DNA of 64,000 bases. It comes from Kribbella aluminosa (GTDB lineage Bacteria; Actinomycetota; Actinomycetes; Propionibacteriales; Kribbellaceae). Under the pieces are notes generated by a model that saw only the letters and a program-made list of their open reading frames with translations, did not search any database and had not been told where the DNA came from. Every line of letters starts with the position of its first letter. Position 1 is the stretch's first letter. The DNA lies in NCBI RefSeq assembly GCF_017876295.1, contig NZ_JAGINT010000001.1, positions 2,790,001-2,854,000 on the forward strand. Reading direction: 5' to 3'. The translations under genes and the position numbers were made by a program. Positions 32,950-42,555 of this stretch are shown one piece after another.

Positions 32950-35900
32950 CTAGTCGGGTGGGCTCATCCCTGCCGGGGTTGCAGGACTCGCTGTGGCGTG
33001 AGGGCTGGTTGCAGTCGAGGTGTCCACGGTGAGTCGCCTCGCCAGGCGGTTGTATCGAGTCCGCTGCAGGGCTGCGTTGCGGGCAGGCTGGCCTCCTAGG
33101 GCTGCGGGGCCGTGGATGTTGTACAGCTCTCTGTAGCTGGCTATGTCGCGGATGAGAGATCGAAGGGCCTCGTTCTCAGGGGAGAGCTGGCTGACGAGGG
33201 CGTGGTGCCAGGAGGCTGGTTCGGTGGCGGCTTGGTGGGTCAGGTGGTCGGCGCGGTGAGCGATTTGGGCTTCGAGCTCGCGTAGCGGGGTGATGAGGTT
33301 CGGAGCGGTGACGGTGGTGGCTGGAATGATCAGTCCTGCGATCAGGACTGGGTGGTGGCCGGTGCGGTTGAGGTGTCTGGTGACGAGGCGTTCGACTCTG
33401 CTGTGGAGGACGGCGGCGAGGTCGTCGGCCTCGCCCAAGGCGGACTGGCTGACGGCTCGTTGGAGGATTTCTGGAGCTTTGAGGCCGGTGGCTTCGGCTC
33501 GGCGGAGCTCGGCGACGAGAGCACCGTATGTGGTGGATGCCTCGAGGGCAGCTTGGTCGCTGTGACTCAGGCCGCTGGTTGCTGCTGCGGCGCGGTATCG
33601 GGTGCGGGCGTCGAGTTGGCAGAGGTGTTCGTGGATGGGGATGAGGCGGTCGAGGCGGGTGGCGTTGTCGAGTTCCCGGCGCATCACTTCGTGGGCGGAC
33701 AGTTCGACGCCGGGATCTGCGAGTACTGCCTCGAGCACGTCTTGCATGGTCTGCTCGAAGTGCGGTTCGTGGAGGTCGGTAGTGCTTTGGTGGGTGGTGA
33801 CATAGGCGTTGTTGGTGTGGCGGCCGCGGGTCATGCCGACGTACATCAGGGCTCGGGTGAGTTGCTCGGTGACGAGGAGGTGGGTGGTGTCGACTGTGGC
33901 GCCTTGTGCGCGGTGGGCTGTGGTGGCGTAGGCGAGTTCGACGGATCTCTGGACGTAGGCGCTGGGGAGGGTGACTGCGTGGCCGGTCTGGTCCTGGACG
34001 GTCAGCGAGCCGTCTGGCCAGCGACGGATGACTGTCCAGTGGTCGCCGTTCTTGACGTAGTTATTGGTTCCGTAATGGAGGCGGCGGTTGTTGAGGCGAG
34101 TGACGATACGGTCGCCGAGGCCGACGTGGTTGCCGTTGTGGAGTTCGATGCCGTCGGGTTCGACTTCGCCGGTGGTGATGCGGTCGAGGCGGGCGCGGGC
34201 GTTGAGGCGGGCAACGGTGGTGTTGTCGGCTGCGATGAGAAGGCTGGTTTCGCCGTTGTGGATGTCGGTGAGCCAGGCCTTGTAGGCGGCGTCTTCCATC
34301 TGGTCGCTGGCGCCGGCGGTGAGCCGGTGGTGGTCGTCGTACGCGTCGATGGCCGTGAGGTCGCCGCTTCGGAGTGCGAGGCTGGCGTCGCGTTCCCATG
34401 GGTTGCTGAAGCGCCACACGTCGGTGAGTTCGGCGGCTTGGGTGTCTTTGGCGATGAGGCGGAAGGCGCCGCCGGCGTCGGCGGCCGAGAGTTGGGCGTC
34501 GTCGCCGACCAGGAGGAGTTTGGCTCCGGCGTTGTTTGCGGCGCGGGCGAGTGTGGCGAGTTCCGTGGTGCTCGCCATGGACGCTTCGTCGACGATGACC
34601 AGCTGGTTCTCGCGGAAGTTCCACCGGTCGTCATCCGCACGGAGGGCCGCGAGCTGAGCGGCGAGTCGCTGCTGACGCCGTCGACGTTGCATTCGGCCTG
34701 CTAGATGTACGGCGTATTCGGTCTTCTTGAGCTGTTCGCGCCGCCGTTCGGCGCCGAGGCCGATGGATTCGTAGATCCATTTGGCGATGTTCCCGGTGGG
34801 GATTCCGATGGCGTCGGACAGGATGGTCGAGGCCGCGGATGACGGTGCCAGGGCGATGACTGAACCCTCGCCGTTGGCGGTCTGCCAGTCGGTGGTGAGG
34901 GCGGATAGGAGGCTGGTCTTGCCGGTGCCGGCAGGCCCGACCAGGGCCTCAAGCTTCTGGCCGCTGGTGGCGATCCGTTGGAGTGCGCGGGCCTTGTCGG
35001 CGCTCAGGCTTTGGTCATGGATGGTGTGAACAGTCGGCCCGGCGGAGTCGTGCGAGAGCTCGAGCAGGAGGGACTCTGCGCCGAGGATGACAGGAGAGGT
35101 GAAGATCTCGCCGTTGTGGACGGTGAAGACGCTCTCGCCGTTTGCTCTGGTGATCGGCGCCGACACGATGGCGGGCGCTTTGAGGCTGATCGAGTGGCGT
35201 TCGGCATGCTCGACGACGGACTGGAGTACAGCGAAGCGGTCGTCGGAGGAGACGAGGCGGAGCAGCCGGGTCTGGCGGGCGGCTTCGGCGAGGAGGTTCC
35301 AGCGGTTCCAGGTGGCGCGCTTGGTCTGCAAGGTCAGGACGGTCGCGGCGCCGTAGGCCTCAATCGTCTCCGCACTGAGATCGTCGGCGGCCAGTGGACG
35401 ATCTACGCCTCGGTCGAGCGATCGCTGGATGGTCGCGACGCCCTGACTGCCGATCGTCTGCTGGGCGCGCGTGCGCCACTGCGCCATCATCGCGGCCAGT
35501 GGCTGGGCGAGGTGCTTCGGTGGTCGTCTCATCAGCGACGCCCATTCATGAAGGACGAACATCTCGCGGTTGCTCGGCGGATGGCCCGGGTCTGGACGTC
35601 GTTCGAGAAGTGTGGCGATATTGGCCTGGACCTGCCTGGTTCGGGCGGAGAACTCGGCGATGAGTTCGTCGGGAACGGCGTCGATCTCGAACGCGGGGTC
35701 GCGCTGCGTGCCGCGTTCTCGTAGCTCCCAGGTCACGCCGAGCCGGCGAGTCAGCTTGTCAGCGAGGAAGCCAGTGTGGATCTCCGACATAGCGACCGCC
35801 GAGCGGAGCAGCGTCCGGCCGTCGAGAGCGCGCCAGACACCGTCCATGCCCTGGACTCGGTTGGCGACTACGACGTGGGTGTGGAGATGGGGGTCGCCGC

Positions 35901-36540
35901 TGCGTGTATCCCAGTGGTCGAACGCTGCGGCAATCAGGCCTCGGATGTCCAGTTGAATCTCGCTTCGATCGCCGGTTCTGGTAAAGGCTGCATGGTGTTC
36001 GATGAGTTGGAGGACATCGCGGACAGCCTCGTGATGGGCTGCGACGATCTGCTCCTGGGTACCGACATCGGCGGTTGCCCAGAGCGCCGAAACCGACTTG
36101 ACGGGCGAGAACGTGAGATCGAATCCGGCCACGGCGTGTCTCGACCTTCGTCGCATCTCACGCCTCCGGATGTCCTCGATTTCGGCCTGCCGCTCGGCCT
36201 CGGTCAGTCCTGGTTCGAGGAGGCGAATCTGGTCCCGAGTCCGTTCTGACGCACTCTTGAAGACGGGGTACGACCGGCCCAGCAGATGTCCTGTCATTGG
36301 GTCTCTGGCACTTCCGAAGAGGGCTGTCATCTGTGTCTCGGTAACCTCGTCTCCGGGTGAAAGCTCGCCGGCACCGAGCCCCCGGAGGCCGCGACCGATC
36401 CATCGTCCGGCTGGACATCCCGTCGCTGTGTAGTAGGCGGTCAGTGACGTCGACATACGGCGGTCAACATCTCCGGATGCGATGTGGCGCAGCAGGTACT
36501 GGTAGCCAGCTCCTGCGGTCAGCCGATGGATGCTCAGCAT
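32950..36540 (-). CDS. MobF-family conjugative relaxase-helicase (TrwC/TraI type)
   Basis: A 1196-residue two-domain protein. The N-terminal relaxase begins MLSIHRLTAGAGYQYLLRHI with candidate nicking tyrosines Tyr13 and Tyr15; AGFDLTFSPVKSVSALW is the family's conserved strand; GDPHLHTHVVVANRV holds the three metal-binding His (218, 220, 222). The helicase part has Walker A VGPAGTGKTSLL near residue 535 and Walker B LVIVDEASM near residue 648, with AYATTAHRAQGAT late as motif V. It would nick oriT, covalently carry the strand and unwind it. The ATG at 36540 is chosen because the family starts exactly there. No obvious lesion. Confidence 0.95.
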   Translation of the reverse strand: MLSIHRLTAGAGYQYLLRHIASGDVDRRMSTSLTAYYTATGCPAGRWIGRGLRGLGAGELSPGDEVTETQMTALFGSARDPMTGHLLGRSYPVFKSASERTRDQIRLLEPGLTEAERQAEIEDIRRREMRRRSRHAVAGFDLTFSPVKSVSALWATADVGTQEQIVAAHHEAVRDVLQLIEHHAAFTRTGDRSEIQLDIRGLIAAAFDHWDTRSGDPHLHTHVVVANRVQGMDGVWRALDGRTLLRSAVAMSEIHTGFLADKLTRRLGVTWELRERGTQRDPAFEIDAVPDELIAEFSARTRQVQANIATLLERRPDPGHPPSNREMFVLHEWASLMRRPPKHLAQPLAAMMAQWRTRAQQTIGSQGVATIQRSLDRGVDRPLAADDLSAETIEAYGAATVLTLQTKRATWNRWNLLAEAARQTRLLRLVSSDDRFAVLQSVVEHAERHSISLKAPAIVSAPITRANGESVFTVHNGEIFTSPVILGAESLLLELSHDSAGPTVHTIHDQSLSADKARALQRIATSGQKLEALVGPAGTGKTSLLSALTTDWQTANGEGSVIALAPSSAASTILSDAIGIPTGNIAKWIYESIGLGAERRREQLKKTEYAVHLAGRMQRRRRQQRLAAQLAALRADDDRWNFRENQLVIVDEASMASTTELATLARAANNAGAKLLLVGDDAQLSAADAGGAFRLIAKDTQAAELTDVWRFSNPWERDASLALRSGDLTAIDAYDDHHRLTAGASDQMEDAAYKAWLTDIHNGETSLLIAADNTTVARLNARARLDRITTGEVEPDGIELHNGNHVGLGDRIVTRLNNRRLHYGTNNYVKNGDHWTVIRRWPDGSLTVQDQTGHAVTLPSAYVQRSVELAYATTAHRAQGATVDTTHLLVTEQLTRALMYVGMTRGRHTNNAYVTTHQSTTDLHEPHFEQTMQDVLEAVLADPGVELSAHEVMRRELDNATRLDRLIPIHEHLCQLDARTRYRAAAATSGLSHSDQAALEASTTYGALVAELRRAEATGLKAPEILQRAVSQSALGEADDLAAVLHSRVERLVTRHLNRTGHHPVLIAGLIIPATTVTAPNLITPLRELEAQIAHRADHLTHQAATEPASWHHALVSQLSPENEALRSLIRDIASYRELYNIHGPAALGGQPARNAALQRTRYNRLARRLTVDTSTATSPHATASPATPAGMSPPD

Positions 36541-36617
36541 GGTTGCTCGCTGGATGGAACGCGGCCTGAGCGGATTCCGGGAAGTGCCATGACAGCTCAA
36601 CGGAACAGGGGAGAACT

Positions 36618-36627
36618 GTTTCGAAAC
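36618..36627. promoter_or_regulatory. Palindrome upstream of relaxase
   Basis: GTTTCGAAAC is a perfect 10-bp palindrome in the 284-bp gap between the relaxase gene and the plus-strand small gene at 36825. It may be an operator or part of oriT, which in MobF systems usually lies near the relaxase gene. No longer inverted repeat or nic consensus could be fixed by eye. Confidence 0.3.
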
Positions 36628-36824
36628 CTTATGTCGACGACGCCCGAAATGAGGCCATCGGGACGGGTCGTCGACGCCCCGTTGCGGTTAGGTGTTGAGA
36701 AGGACCTGTCAAGCATTCACCAGCCAGCAGTAGTCGTTTCCTCGCAACGAGGCCGCGTCCCGCCGAGTCCTGGATTGCGTCATCGTGGTTCAGCGGGGCG
36801 CCGGGTCACACGATCGTCGGGGTC

Positions 36825-37115
36825 ATGGAACCCGATGTGACCGAGACTTCGACCGATGACTCGCAGTTGCCGACTCGTGCTGCCGCGCCTCGGGCAGACG
36901 GGGGCGACTGGACCATTGGCAAGCTGATCGAACTGCTCGATGCGGCGATTGATTCGGCCGGGGCTCAGTTGGCTCGGTCGGCCGGTTTGTGGGCGGATTC
37001 GCCCAGCCCGTTTGAAGGGCGCGAACGACCATTGAAGCGTCGAAATCTACAGGCGGAGGAGACGCGGACGTTGCTGGAACAGGCGGACGTGGATCGCGGC
37101 CCAGGGCCTTTGTAA
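36825..37115 (+). CDS. Small acidic hypothetical protein
   Basis: A 96-residue protein (ATG 36825) with an acidic N-terminus, a helical middle (WTIGKLIELLDAAIDSAGAQ) and a charged C-terminus (RNLQAEETRTLLEQADVD). It diverges from the relaxase gene and precedes the TOPRIM-like cluster. No family recognised. Codon pattern and position support a real gene, but only moderately. Confidence 0.45.
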   Translation: MEPDVTETSTDDSQLPTRAAAPRADGGDWTIGKLIELLDAAIDSAGAQLARSAGLWADSPSPFEGRERPLKRRNLQAEETRTLLEQADVDRGPGPL

Positions 37116-37583
37116 CTCGCGGACGTCGGGTGGCGGTGCGGTCCTGGATGTGGCATTCCAGGTTCTGATGGTGGGGAGAGCGCGGTGAGCATCGGGGCAG
37201 TTAGTGGTTGAGCTGCTTCGGAGGTTGTTGTGGGTGGTCAGGATCGTGGGTTGTCGATGGATGAGCGGCGGCGGATGGTGGAGGCCAATGCTGCTGCGGC
37301 GCAGTACTTTCGGCGGGAGTTGCTTCGGGCCACGGGTGGGTGGCCGTTGGAGTATTTGAGGGCTTATGGGGCGGAGTCGGTGTTGTCGCCGGCGTCCGCG
37401 TGGAGGGTCGGGTATGCGCCTCAGGCGTGGTCGGACTTGGTGGATCGTTTGCAGGAGCGTGGCTTTTCGTTGGCGACGTTGGCTCGGGCGGGATTACTGG
37501 TGTGGAACGAGCACGGGGATGCGGCTGGGCCCTGACCCTGGTTCTTGGACACGCTGATTCCAGCCATCGGCTGGGGAAGCGAG

Positions 37584-37964
37584 ATGATCAAGACCATGGC
37601 CCGCAAGAACTACTCCGAGGAGTTTCGTCGGCAGGCCGTCGACTTGTACGAGTCCACTCCGGGAGCGACGCTGCGTGGGATCGCGGCCGATCTCGGGATC
37701 GAGCGGGCCACTCTGGCTCGCTGGGTCGAGCTGTATGGCTCGGGCAAGAAGACGACGGCCGACGGGACCACCACCATCAGCAGCCCTTCTCGGGCCCGTC
37801 AGCGTGCGACCAGGGCCGGTGCTGAGCCGGAGACACCGCAGGCGAGGATCGCCCGGCTCGAGGCCGAGAACGCTGCTCTGCGGGCGGAGCAGGCCAAGCT
37901 CACGACCGAGCGGGAGATCTTGCGCCAGGCGGCCAAGTATTTCGCCGGGGAGACGAAGTGGTGA
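37584..37964 (+). CDS. IS3-family transposase OrfA
   Basis: A 126-residue protein: N-terminal HTH (YSEEFRRQAVDLYESTPGAT; then GIAADLGIERATLARWVELY) and a C-terminal coiled coil (ARIARLEAENAALRAEQ; then LTTEREILRQAAKYFAGE), the leucine zipper for multimerisation. ATG 37584 has GGGGAAG in front. Its stop overlaps OrfB as GTGA, so OrfB may be made by re-initiation in addition to the -1 frameshift used in most IS3 elements. Confidence 0.93.
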   Translation: MIKTMARKNYSEEFRRQAVDLYESTPGATLRGIAADLGIERATLARWVELYGSGKKTTADGTTTISSPSRARQRATRAGAEPETPQARIARLEAENAALRAEQAKLTTEREILRQAAKYFAGETKW

Positions 37965-38872
37965 ACCGCTTCCAGTTCGTCGCCGACCACTGCACCACCT
38001 TTGAGGTGAAGCGGCTGTGCGCGCTCGTCGAGATCGAGCGTTCGTCGTACTACGCCTGGCTCAAGGCCGCCCCCGCCCGCCGGCAGCGCGCCGAGGACGA
38101 CGCGGCGCTTGCGGCGCGGATCCGGGCGGTTCACGACGACGACAACACCCAGGGTGCCCCGCGGATCACCGCCGAACTCAACGACAGCGCGGCCGGTGCC
38201 GGTGCTGCTGGTGGGCGGGTGAATCACAAGCGGGTCGCCCGGGTGATGCGCGAGCACGGCATCGTCGGCTACCGGCGTCGCCGCAGGGTCCGCACCACGG
38301 TCCCCGAACCGTCCGACCGCAAGGTGCCCGACCTGCTCAACCGGGACTTCACCGCTGACGCGCCGAACCAGCGTTACGTCGGCGACATCACCTACCTGCC
38401 GCTTGCCGACGGCAACAACCTGTATCTGGCCACGGTGATCGACTGCTACTCCCGCCGCCTGGCCGGCTGGTCGGTCGCGGACCACATGCGCACCGAACTG
38501 GTCGAAGACGCCCTCAACGCTGCGGCGGCGGCGACCCGCAGCAGCCTCGCTGGAGCGGTCTTCCACAGCGATCACGGGTCGGTCTACACCTCCAAGGACT
38601 ACGCCCGACTCTGCACGAGCCTGGGCGTGACCCAGTCCATGGGCTCCGTCGGGACCAGCGCCGACAACAGCCTCGCCGAATCGTTCAACGCCACCCTCAA
38701 ACGAGAGATCCTCCAAGACCACAACACCTGGCCCGACCCGGCCACCTGCCGCCGCCAAGTCTTCCGCTGGCTCGTCCGCTACAACACCCGCCGACGCCAC
38801 TCCTGGTGCCGCTACCAGTCCCCGAACACCTACGAAACCCTCTACCCCGCTACGCTCCCGTCAGCGGCATAA
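37961..38872 (+). CDS. IS3-family transposase OrfB (DDE integrase)
   Basis: A 303-residue DDE recombinase with an HTH_21 N-terminal part (GRVNHKRVARVMREHGIVGY) and an rve core. Catalytic residues are Asp in YVGDITYLPLADG, Asp in FHSDHGSVYTS and Glu in NSLAESFNATLKREI, all present. The C-terminal YNTRRRHSWCRYQSPNTYE is canonical. It starts at GTG 37961 overlapping the OrfA stop. Confidence 0.95.
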   Translation: MNRFQFVADHCTTFEVKRLCALVEIERSSYYAWLKAAPARRQRAEDDAALAARIRAVHDDDNTQGAPRITAELNDSAAGAGAAGGRVNHKRVARVMREHGIVGYRRRRRVRTTVPEPSDRKVPDLLNRDFTADAPNQRYVGDITYLPLADGNNLYLATVIDCYSRRLAGWSVADHMRTELVEDALNAAAAATRSSLAGAVFHSDHGSVYTSKDYARLCTSLGVTQSMGSVGTSADNSLAESFNATLKREILQDHNTWPDPATCRRQVFRWLVRYNTRRRHSWCRYQSPNTYETLYPATLPSAA

Positions 38873-39611
38873 TCCACCACCCGTGTCCACGAACCGGGGG
38901 CAAGGCCCGCTGATCGGTATCGGGACATGTTGATGCTGGTGGCGCGTGATCGTCGGCTGTCGGAGGTCGGTTTTGTGGGCATCGGTCCGGATGGTGTTGC
39001 GCGGTCGGTGAGTCCGGTGTCGGCGATTCATCGGCCGGCGAACGTGGTGGTGGGGGTTGCGGAGCAGTTGGGGTTGCTTGCTGGTGGGGCGGTTCCGGTG
39101 ATCGTCGATTCGCCGATGGATGCGATCGCGGTGTCCAACGCCGGCCTGGCGTCGGCTGGTTCATGGGCGGGGATTCCGTTGTGTGGTGGGGGATTGTCGA
39201 CGGCTCAGGCCAGGACGCTGGCAGAGTTCAGTGTCAGTGGCAAGGCGCTTGTTGTGCTGAGCGGTGGTGAGGCGCAGCGGAACCAGTCTGCAGGGCATCT
39301 GGTGGATCTTCAGTTCTTCTTCGATCAGGTGCGAGCCGTCGGGTTGCCGCCGGGGGAATCGCTGGCGAGTCTGGGGCAGAGCGAGTTCGGGGTGAAGCGG
39401 GTGAACGAGGTACTTCAGAGTTCGCGTCCGGTGATGATGTATCGGTCGAGTGGCCGGGGGCTCATCTCCTTGCACAGTGCGGATCTGGATCCGCCGGCAC
39501 CTGGTCCTGGGCTCTGAGACCGCGGGTTCCTGGAAGTCGTGATCCGGGTTCGGTTGTTGATGTTCTGCAGGGATCTTCGAAGCCGGATTTGGTCGGCTTT
39601 CGGAGGTCTTG

Positions 39612-40483
39612 ATGAACGAGGATCTACGGCAGTTGCGGGAAGCAACTGTTATTGCGGCGCAGTTCTATCGAAGTGAGTTGCTTCAGACAACCACGGGCGG
39701 TTGGCCGTTGGGATACTTGAAGGAAGCCGGGGTTGATCAGGTATTGTCGGCGGATTCTGAGTGGAAGGTCGGGTATGCGCCGGACACTCTGACAAGTCTG
39801 GTCGACCATCTCGCGGCTGAGAACTTCTCCTACTCGACGATGGAGCGGGCCGGGCTGGTCATCCGTACGGCGAGGCTGACGTTGTGGATCGCTTCCGCGA
39901 CAGGCTGGTGCTTGTTGCGCGGGACGACCAGCTGCGGCCGGCCGGATTCGTGGGAGTCGGGCCGGACAGGAGAAGCGGAGCGCTGAGCCCGGCTACGGCG
40001 ATTCATCAGCCGTCGAACGTCCTGGTCGGAATCGAGGAGCAGTTGGATCTCCTGCGGGGTGGTGCGGCGCCGGTGATTGTGGATGATCCGATCGATGCGA
40101 TCGCGATTTCGAACGTGAGCCGGAAACTGGATGGGCGCTGGGCCGGGGTCCCAGTGTGTAGTGATGGCTTGTCGACGGCGCAGGTGAGAATGCTGCGGAA
40201 GTTCAGCCTGGGCGAGACCGCGCTGGTCATTGCGTCCGGTGACGATCACCGGCGGAAGCTGACGACTGGGTACTTGCTCGATTTGGCGAGGTATTACCCG
40301 CAGGTTCTTGCCGTGTCTCTGTCGCACAGCCCGAGCGTCATTGCGGCCGCGGAGTCGGGTCCTGAGCACTTGAACGCGGTCATGAGCACACCTCGCCCGA
40401 TCATGACCTACCGGTTAGGCGGTGCGGCGGCCGCGGATCTGATCCACGACCCGGAGCCGCCGGGCCGCGGCTGGGAGCTGTGA
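39612..40483 (+). pseudogene. DnaG/TOPRIM-like protein B, frameshifted
   Basis: The first frame (ATG 39612, GGAGG upstream) gives AAQFYRSELLQTTTGGWPLG and WKVGYAPDTLTSLVDHL. Near 39870 one base is lost or gained, and the second frame continues DRFRDRLVLVARDDQLRPAG to 40483. Rejoined it is about 290 residues, like gene A. The TOPRIM motifs are degenerate (VDDPIDAI; ASGDD in place of the DxD). It is 95 bp after gene A and overlaps gene C by 4 bp. A translational frameshift cannot be excluded, but no slippery heptamer is evident. Confidence 0.72.
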
Positions 40484-41556
40484 AGTCTCGGCTGTACGCC
40501 GCGCACGCGGAGGCCTCGTCGTTCTACCGACGTCAGCTTGTCGAGAGCCCGGGTGGTTGGGCGGCGGGGCATCTGCGGAGCCGCGGGCTCGGTGCTGTGT
40601 TGGCGTCGGAGTCTGACTGGCAGGTGGGGTATGCGCCTGACGGCTGGTCGCGGCTGGTCGGTCATCTGCGGAAGGCCGGGTTCGATGATGTGGAGATCGT
40701 GGCGGCGGGGCTGGCATTCGTCACCAGCAACGGATATCTGGTCGATCGGTTCCGGGACCGGATCATGTTCGTTGCTCATGACGTCGAAGTCCGGCCGGTT
40801 GGCTTCATCGGTCGTTCGGACAGCAATCGCCTGCGGTACTTGAACACCCGCAACACCGAGATCTATACCAAGGCTCGGACATTGATCGGCGTCGATTCTC
40901 AGGTGGAGCGTCTGCGGTCGGGCGCGGTTCCGGTGTTCGTGGAAGGTCCGATGGACGCGCCTGCTGTGGGCCTTGCCGGGGAGCGATGGGCAGGTCTTGC
41001 CTGCGGCGGTACGGCGATTACCCGCGAGCAGGCCGTGATGGCACGCTGGAACGCGCGCACGGGCAAGGTCGTCGTGGCGCTGGACGGAGATCTGGGTGGC
41101 CGAACCGGTGCCGTGCGCAGCTTGCCGGTGTTGTCGGAGGTGTTCGACGAGGTGCTGTTCGCGCGGCTCCCGGACAAGCAGGATCCGGCAGCGCTTCATG
41201 CTGTCGGCGGGGGCCGGTTGAACGAGGCGCTGGGCTCAGCGATTCCGTTGGCCGACTTCGCGATCGAGGTCGAGTTGACGAAGTGGGGAAACGTGCTTGA
41301 TCACCTCAGCGGCCAGGTCAATGCCGTCCGGGCGGTGGCTCCGCTGGTGGCGAGTCTGCCGGCGGGCCGTGTCGCGGCGGCGGTCGCCAGGCTTGCACGG
41401 GCCGTCGACCTGGACGAAGAGGTGGTATCGAACGAGGTCGTTGCCGCGGTCGACCGTGGCCAGCGCCAGGGCCGACAGGCGCGCAATCGTCGGCCTGCAG
41501 GCGGACCGGTGGTGGCGGCAGAGGTGGAACAGCTCGACTGTTCCAGGAGTCCTTGA
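40480..41556 (+). CDS. DnaG/TOPRIM-like protein C (putative primase), intact
   Basis: A 358-residue protein. Residues 10-120 match the bacterial primase catalytic N-terminal subdomain (EASSFYRRQLVESPGGWAAG; WQVGYAPDGWSRLVGHL; YLVDRFRDRIMFVAHD). Residues 150-215 are a complete TOPRIM: VFVEGPMDAPAVG with Glu155 and Asp159, then VALDGDLGG with Asp202 and Asp204. There is no zinc-finger domain and no DnaB-binding domain, so it is a minimal primase-like enzyme typical of mobile elements. GTG 40480 overlaps the gene B stop. It probably primes the transferred strand or element replication. Confidence 0.82.
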   Translation: MKSRLYAAHAEASSFYRRQLVESPGGWAAGHLRSRGLGAVLASESDWQVGYAPDGWSRLVGHLRKAGFDDVEIVAAGLAFVTSNGYLVDRFRDRIMFVAHDVEVRPVGFIGRSDSNRLRYLNTRNTEIYTKARTLIGVDSQVERLRSGAVPVFVEGPMDAPAVGLAGERWAGLACGGTAITREQAVMARWNARTGKVVVALDGDLGGRTGAVRSLPVLSEVFDEVLFARLPDKQDPAALHAVGGGRLNEALGSAIPLADFAIEVELTKWGNVLDHLSGQVNAVRAVAPLVASLPAGRVAAAVARLARAVDLDEEVVSNEVVAAVDRGQRQGRQARNRRPAGGPVVAAEVEQLDCSRSP

Positions 41557-41606
41557 TTCCGGGATCCAGGTTCTGGGATCGCGGCCCGGCCAGCAGATTT
41601 GTGGGC

Positions 41607-42333
41607 ATGGACGTTGATCTGGAGGTACTGATCGCCGACGCCGAGCGGTCGGGTTGGGCGCCGGGGGCCGTCGCGGCGGCTGGCGGACGGGATCGAGGCG
41701 AGGATCGTCGTACCGCTGTCGAGCCGGCTCCGCGCGGCGCTTGGTTCTGATGAGGCGAAGCAGTTGGCGCGGGTGATCGCCTGGGAGCGGTGCCTCGAGC
41801 TCGCGGTTGATCCCCCTGAGGCGGGCGTGTCGTGGGGGTATCTGGCCAACTTGGTGCGGTGGCGGCTGCAAGACGCGGTACGGGCAGAGATGCTTCGTCG
41901 GCGTCGTCATCCGTTGACGTATCGGTTCCCGGACTGGGAGGTCACGCAGCAGCCCGCCCTCGGCAACCACCTTGACCGCATCGCGCACGAGCTTGCCGGG
42001 GAGGGCCTGGCGCTGAGGGTCGGCCGGGGTCTGATCGGGGCGGCCGCGGACGGGCCGCCGTTCTACAGGGCCGGGATCGTCGCCCGGGTGCGGCGGGCCG
42101 GTGCGACGCGGTCGCAGGCGGAGGCGTTCGCGTGGCTGCTGCGCGGCGGCGCCGGGCAGAGGTCGGCGCTCGCGAGGCTGGCGGTCGGGGAACCGCCGGA
42201 CGCGGTGTTCGCCGATCCCGTCGTACGGCGCTGGATTCGGACCGCGTCCGGGCGTGACCTGCGGTTTTTCGGCGGACCAGGCCGCCTCGGCCACCGCCGA
42301 GCGGCGGGAGTCGAGTGGCTGCGGGCCGCCTGA
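41607..42333 (+). pseudogene. Unidentified element gene, frameshifted
   Basis: It starts at ATG 41607 with VDLEVLIADAERSGWAPG. Near 41660 the frame changes and continues RRLADGIEARIVVPLSSRLR, VSWGYLANLVRWRLQDAVRA and later RAGIVARVRRAGATRSQAEA to 42333. Rejoined it is about 240 residues. The middle helix block resembles sigma-factor-like or DNA-binding helical repeats, but no family is recognised with confidence. It lies between the TOPRIM cluster and the T4SS operon. Confidence 0.5.
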
Positions 42334-42555
42334 TCAGGCCTCTGACGAAAAGTCTCCGCGGCTCAACCGTTGAGGCTGCTTATGACGAAGAACTACTTGC
42401 GGCCACCTGCCCATCGACAGTTCGTTCGGTGCTTTCGCGCGCCGGCCTCGGTTGCGATCGGCGTGTTCGCGGCCGCCTCGGTCATTGCTCAGGTCGCTAC
42501 GGCGGTCGGGTCTGCCCGTCAGCGCCGTACTGAGATGTCTCAGAGAGGAATCGCT

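Larger units (their letters stand above)
37532..38903 (+). mobile_element. IS3-family insertion sequence
   Basis: A 1372-bp element. The left end TGACCCTGGTTCTTGGACACG matches the reverse complement of the right end at most positions (shared core GGTTC then TGGACACG). A 4-bp GGCC lies directly outside both ends (37528-37531 and 38904-38907), matching the 3-5-bp duplications of IS3 elements. It holds the two standard overlapping frames, OrfA and OrfB, both intact, so it may still be mobile. It interrupts TOPRIM-like gene A. Confidence 0.9.
37230..39517 (+). pseudogene. DnaG/TOPRIM-like protein A, split by IS3-family element
   Basis: The 5' part (GTG 37230, GGAGG five bases upstream) reads AAQYFRRELLRATGGWPLEY and WRVGYAPQAWSDLVDRL, the DnaG-type catalytic N-terminal subdomain. 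The 3' part resumes at 38908 with ADRYRDMLMLVARDRRLSEV. Removing 37532-38903 and one GGCC copy restores one frame (GDAAGP then ADRYRD) of about 304 residues. The TOPRIM region is degenerate: the EGxxD motif is VDSPMDAI, and the DxD position reads LSGGEA. So it was probably not a catalytic primase even before insertion. Confidence 0.78.

Noticed and set aside
39860..39885. Programmed frameshift in TOPRIM-like gene B
   Set aside because: No slippery heptamer or obvious stimulatory hairpin was visible; a simple indel explains it.
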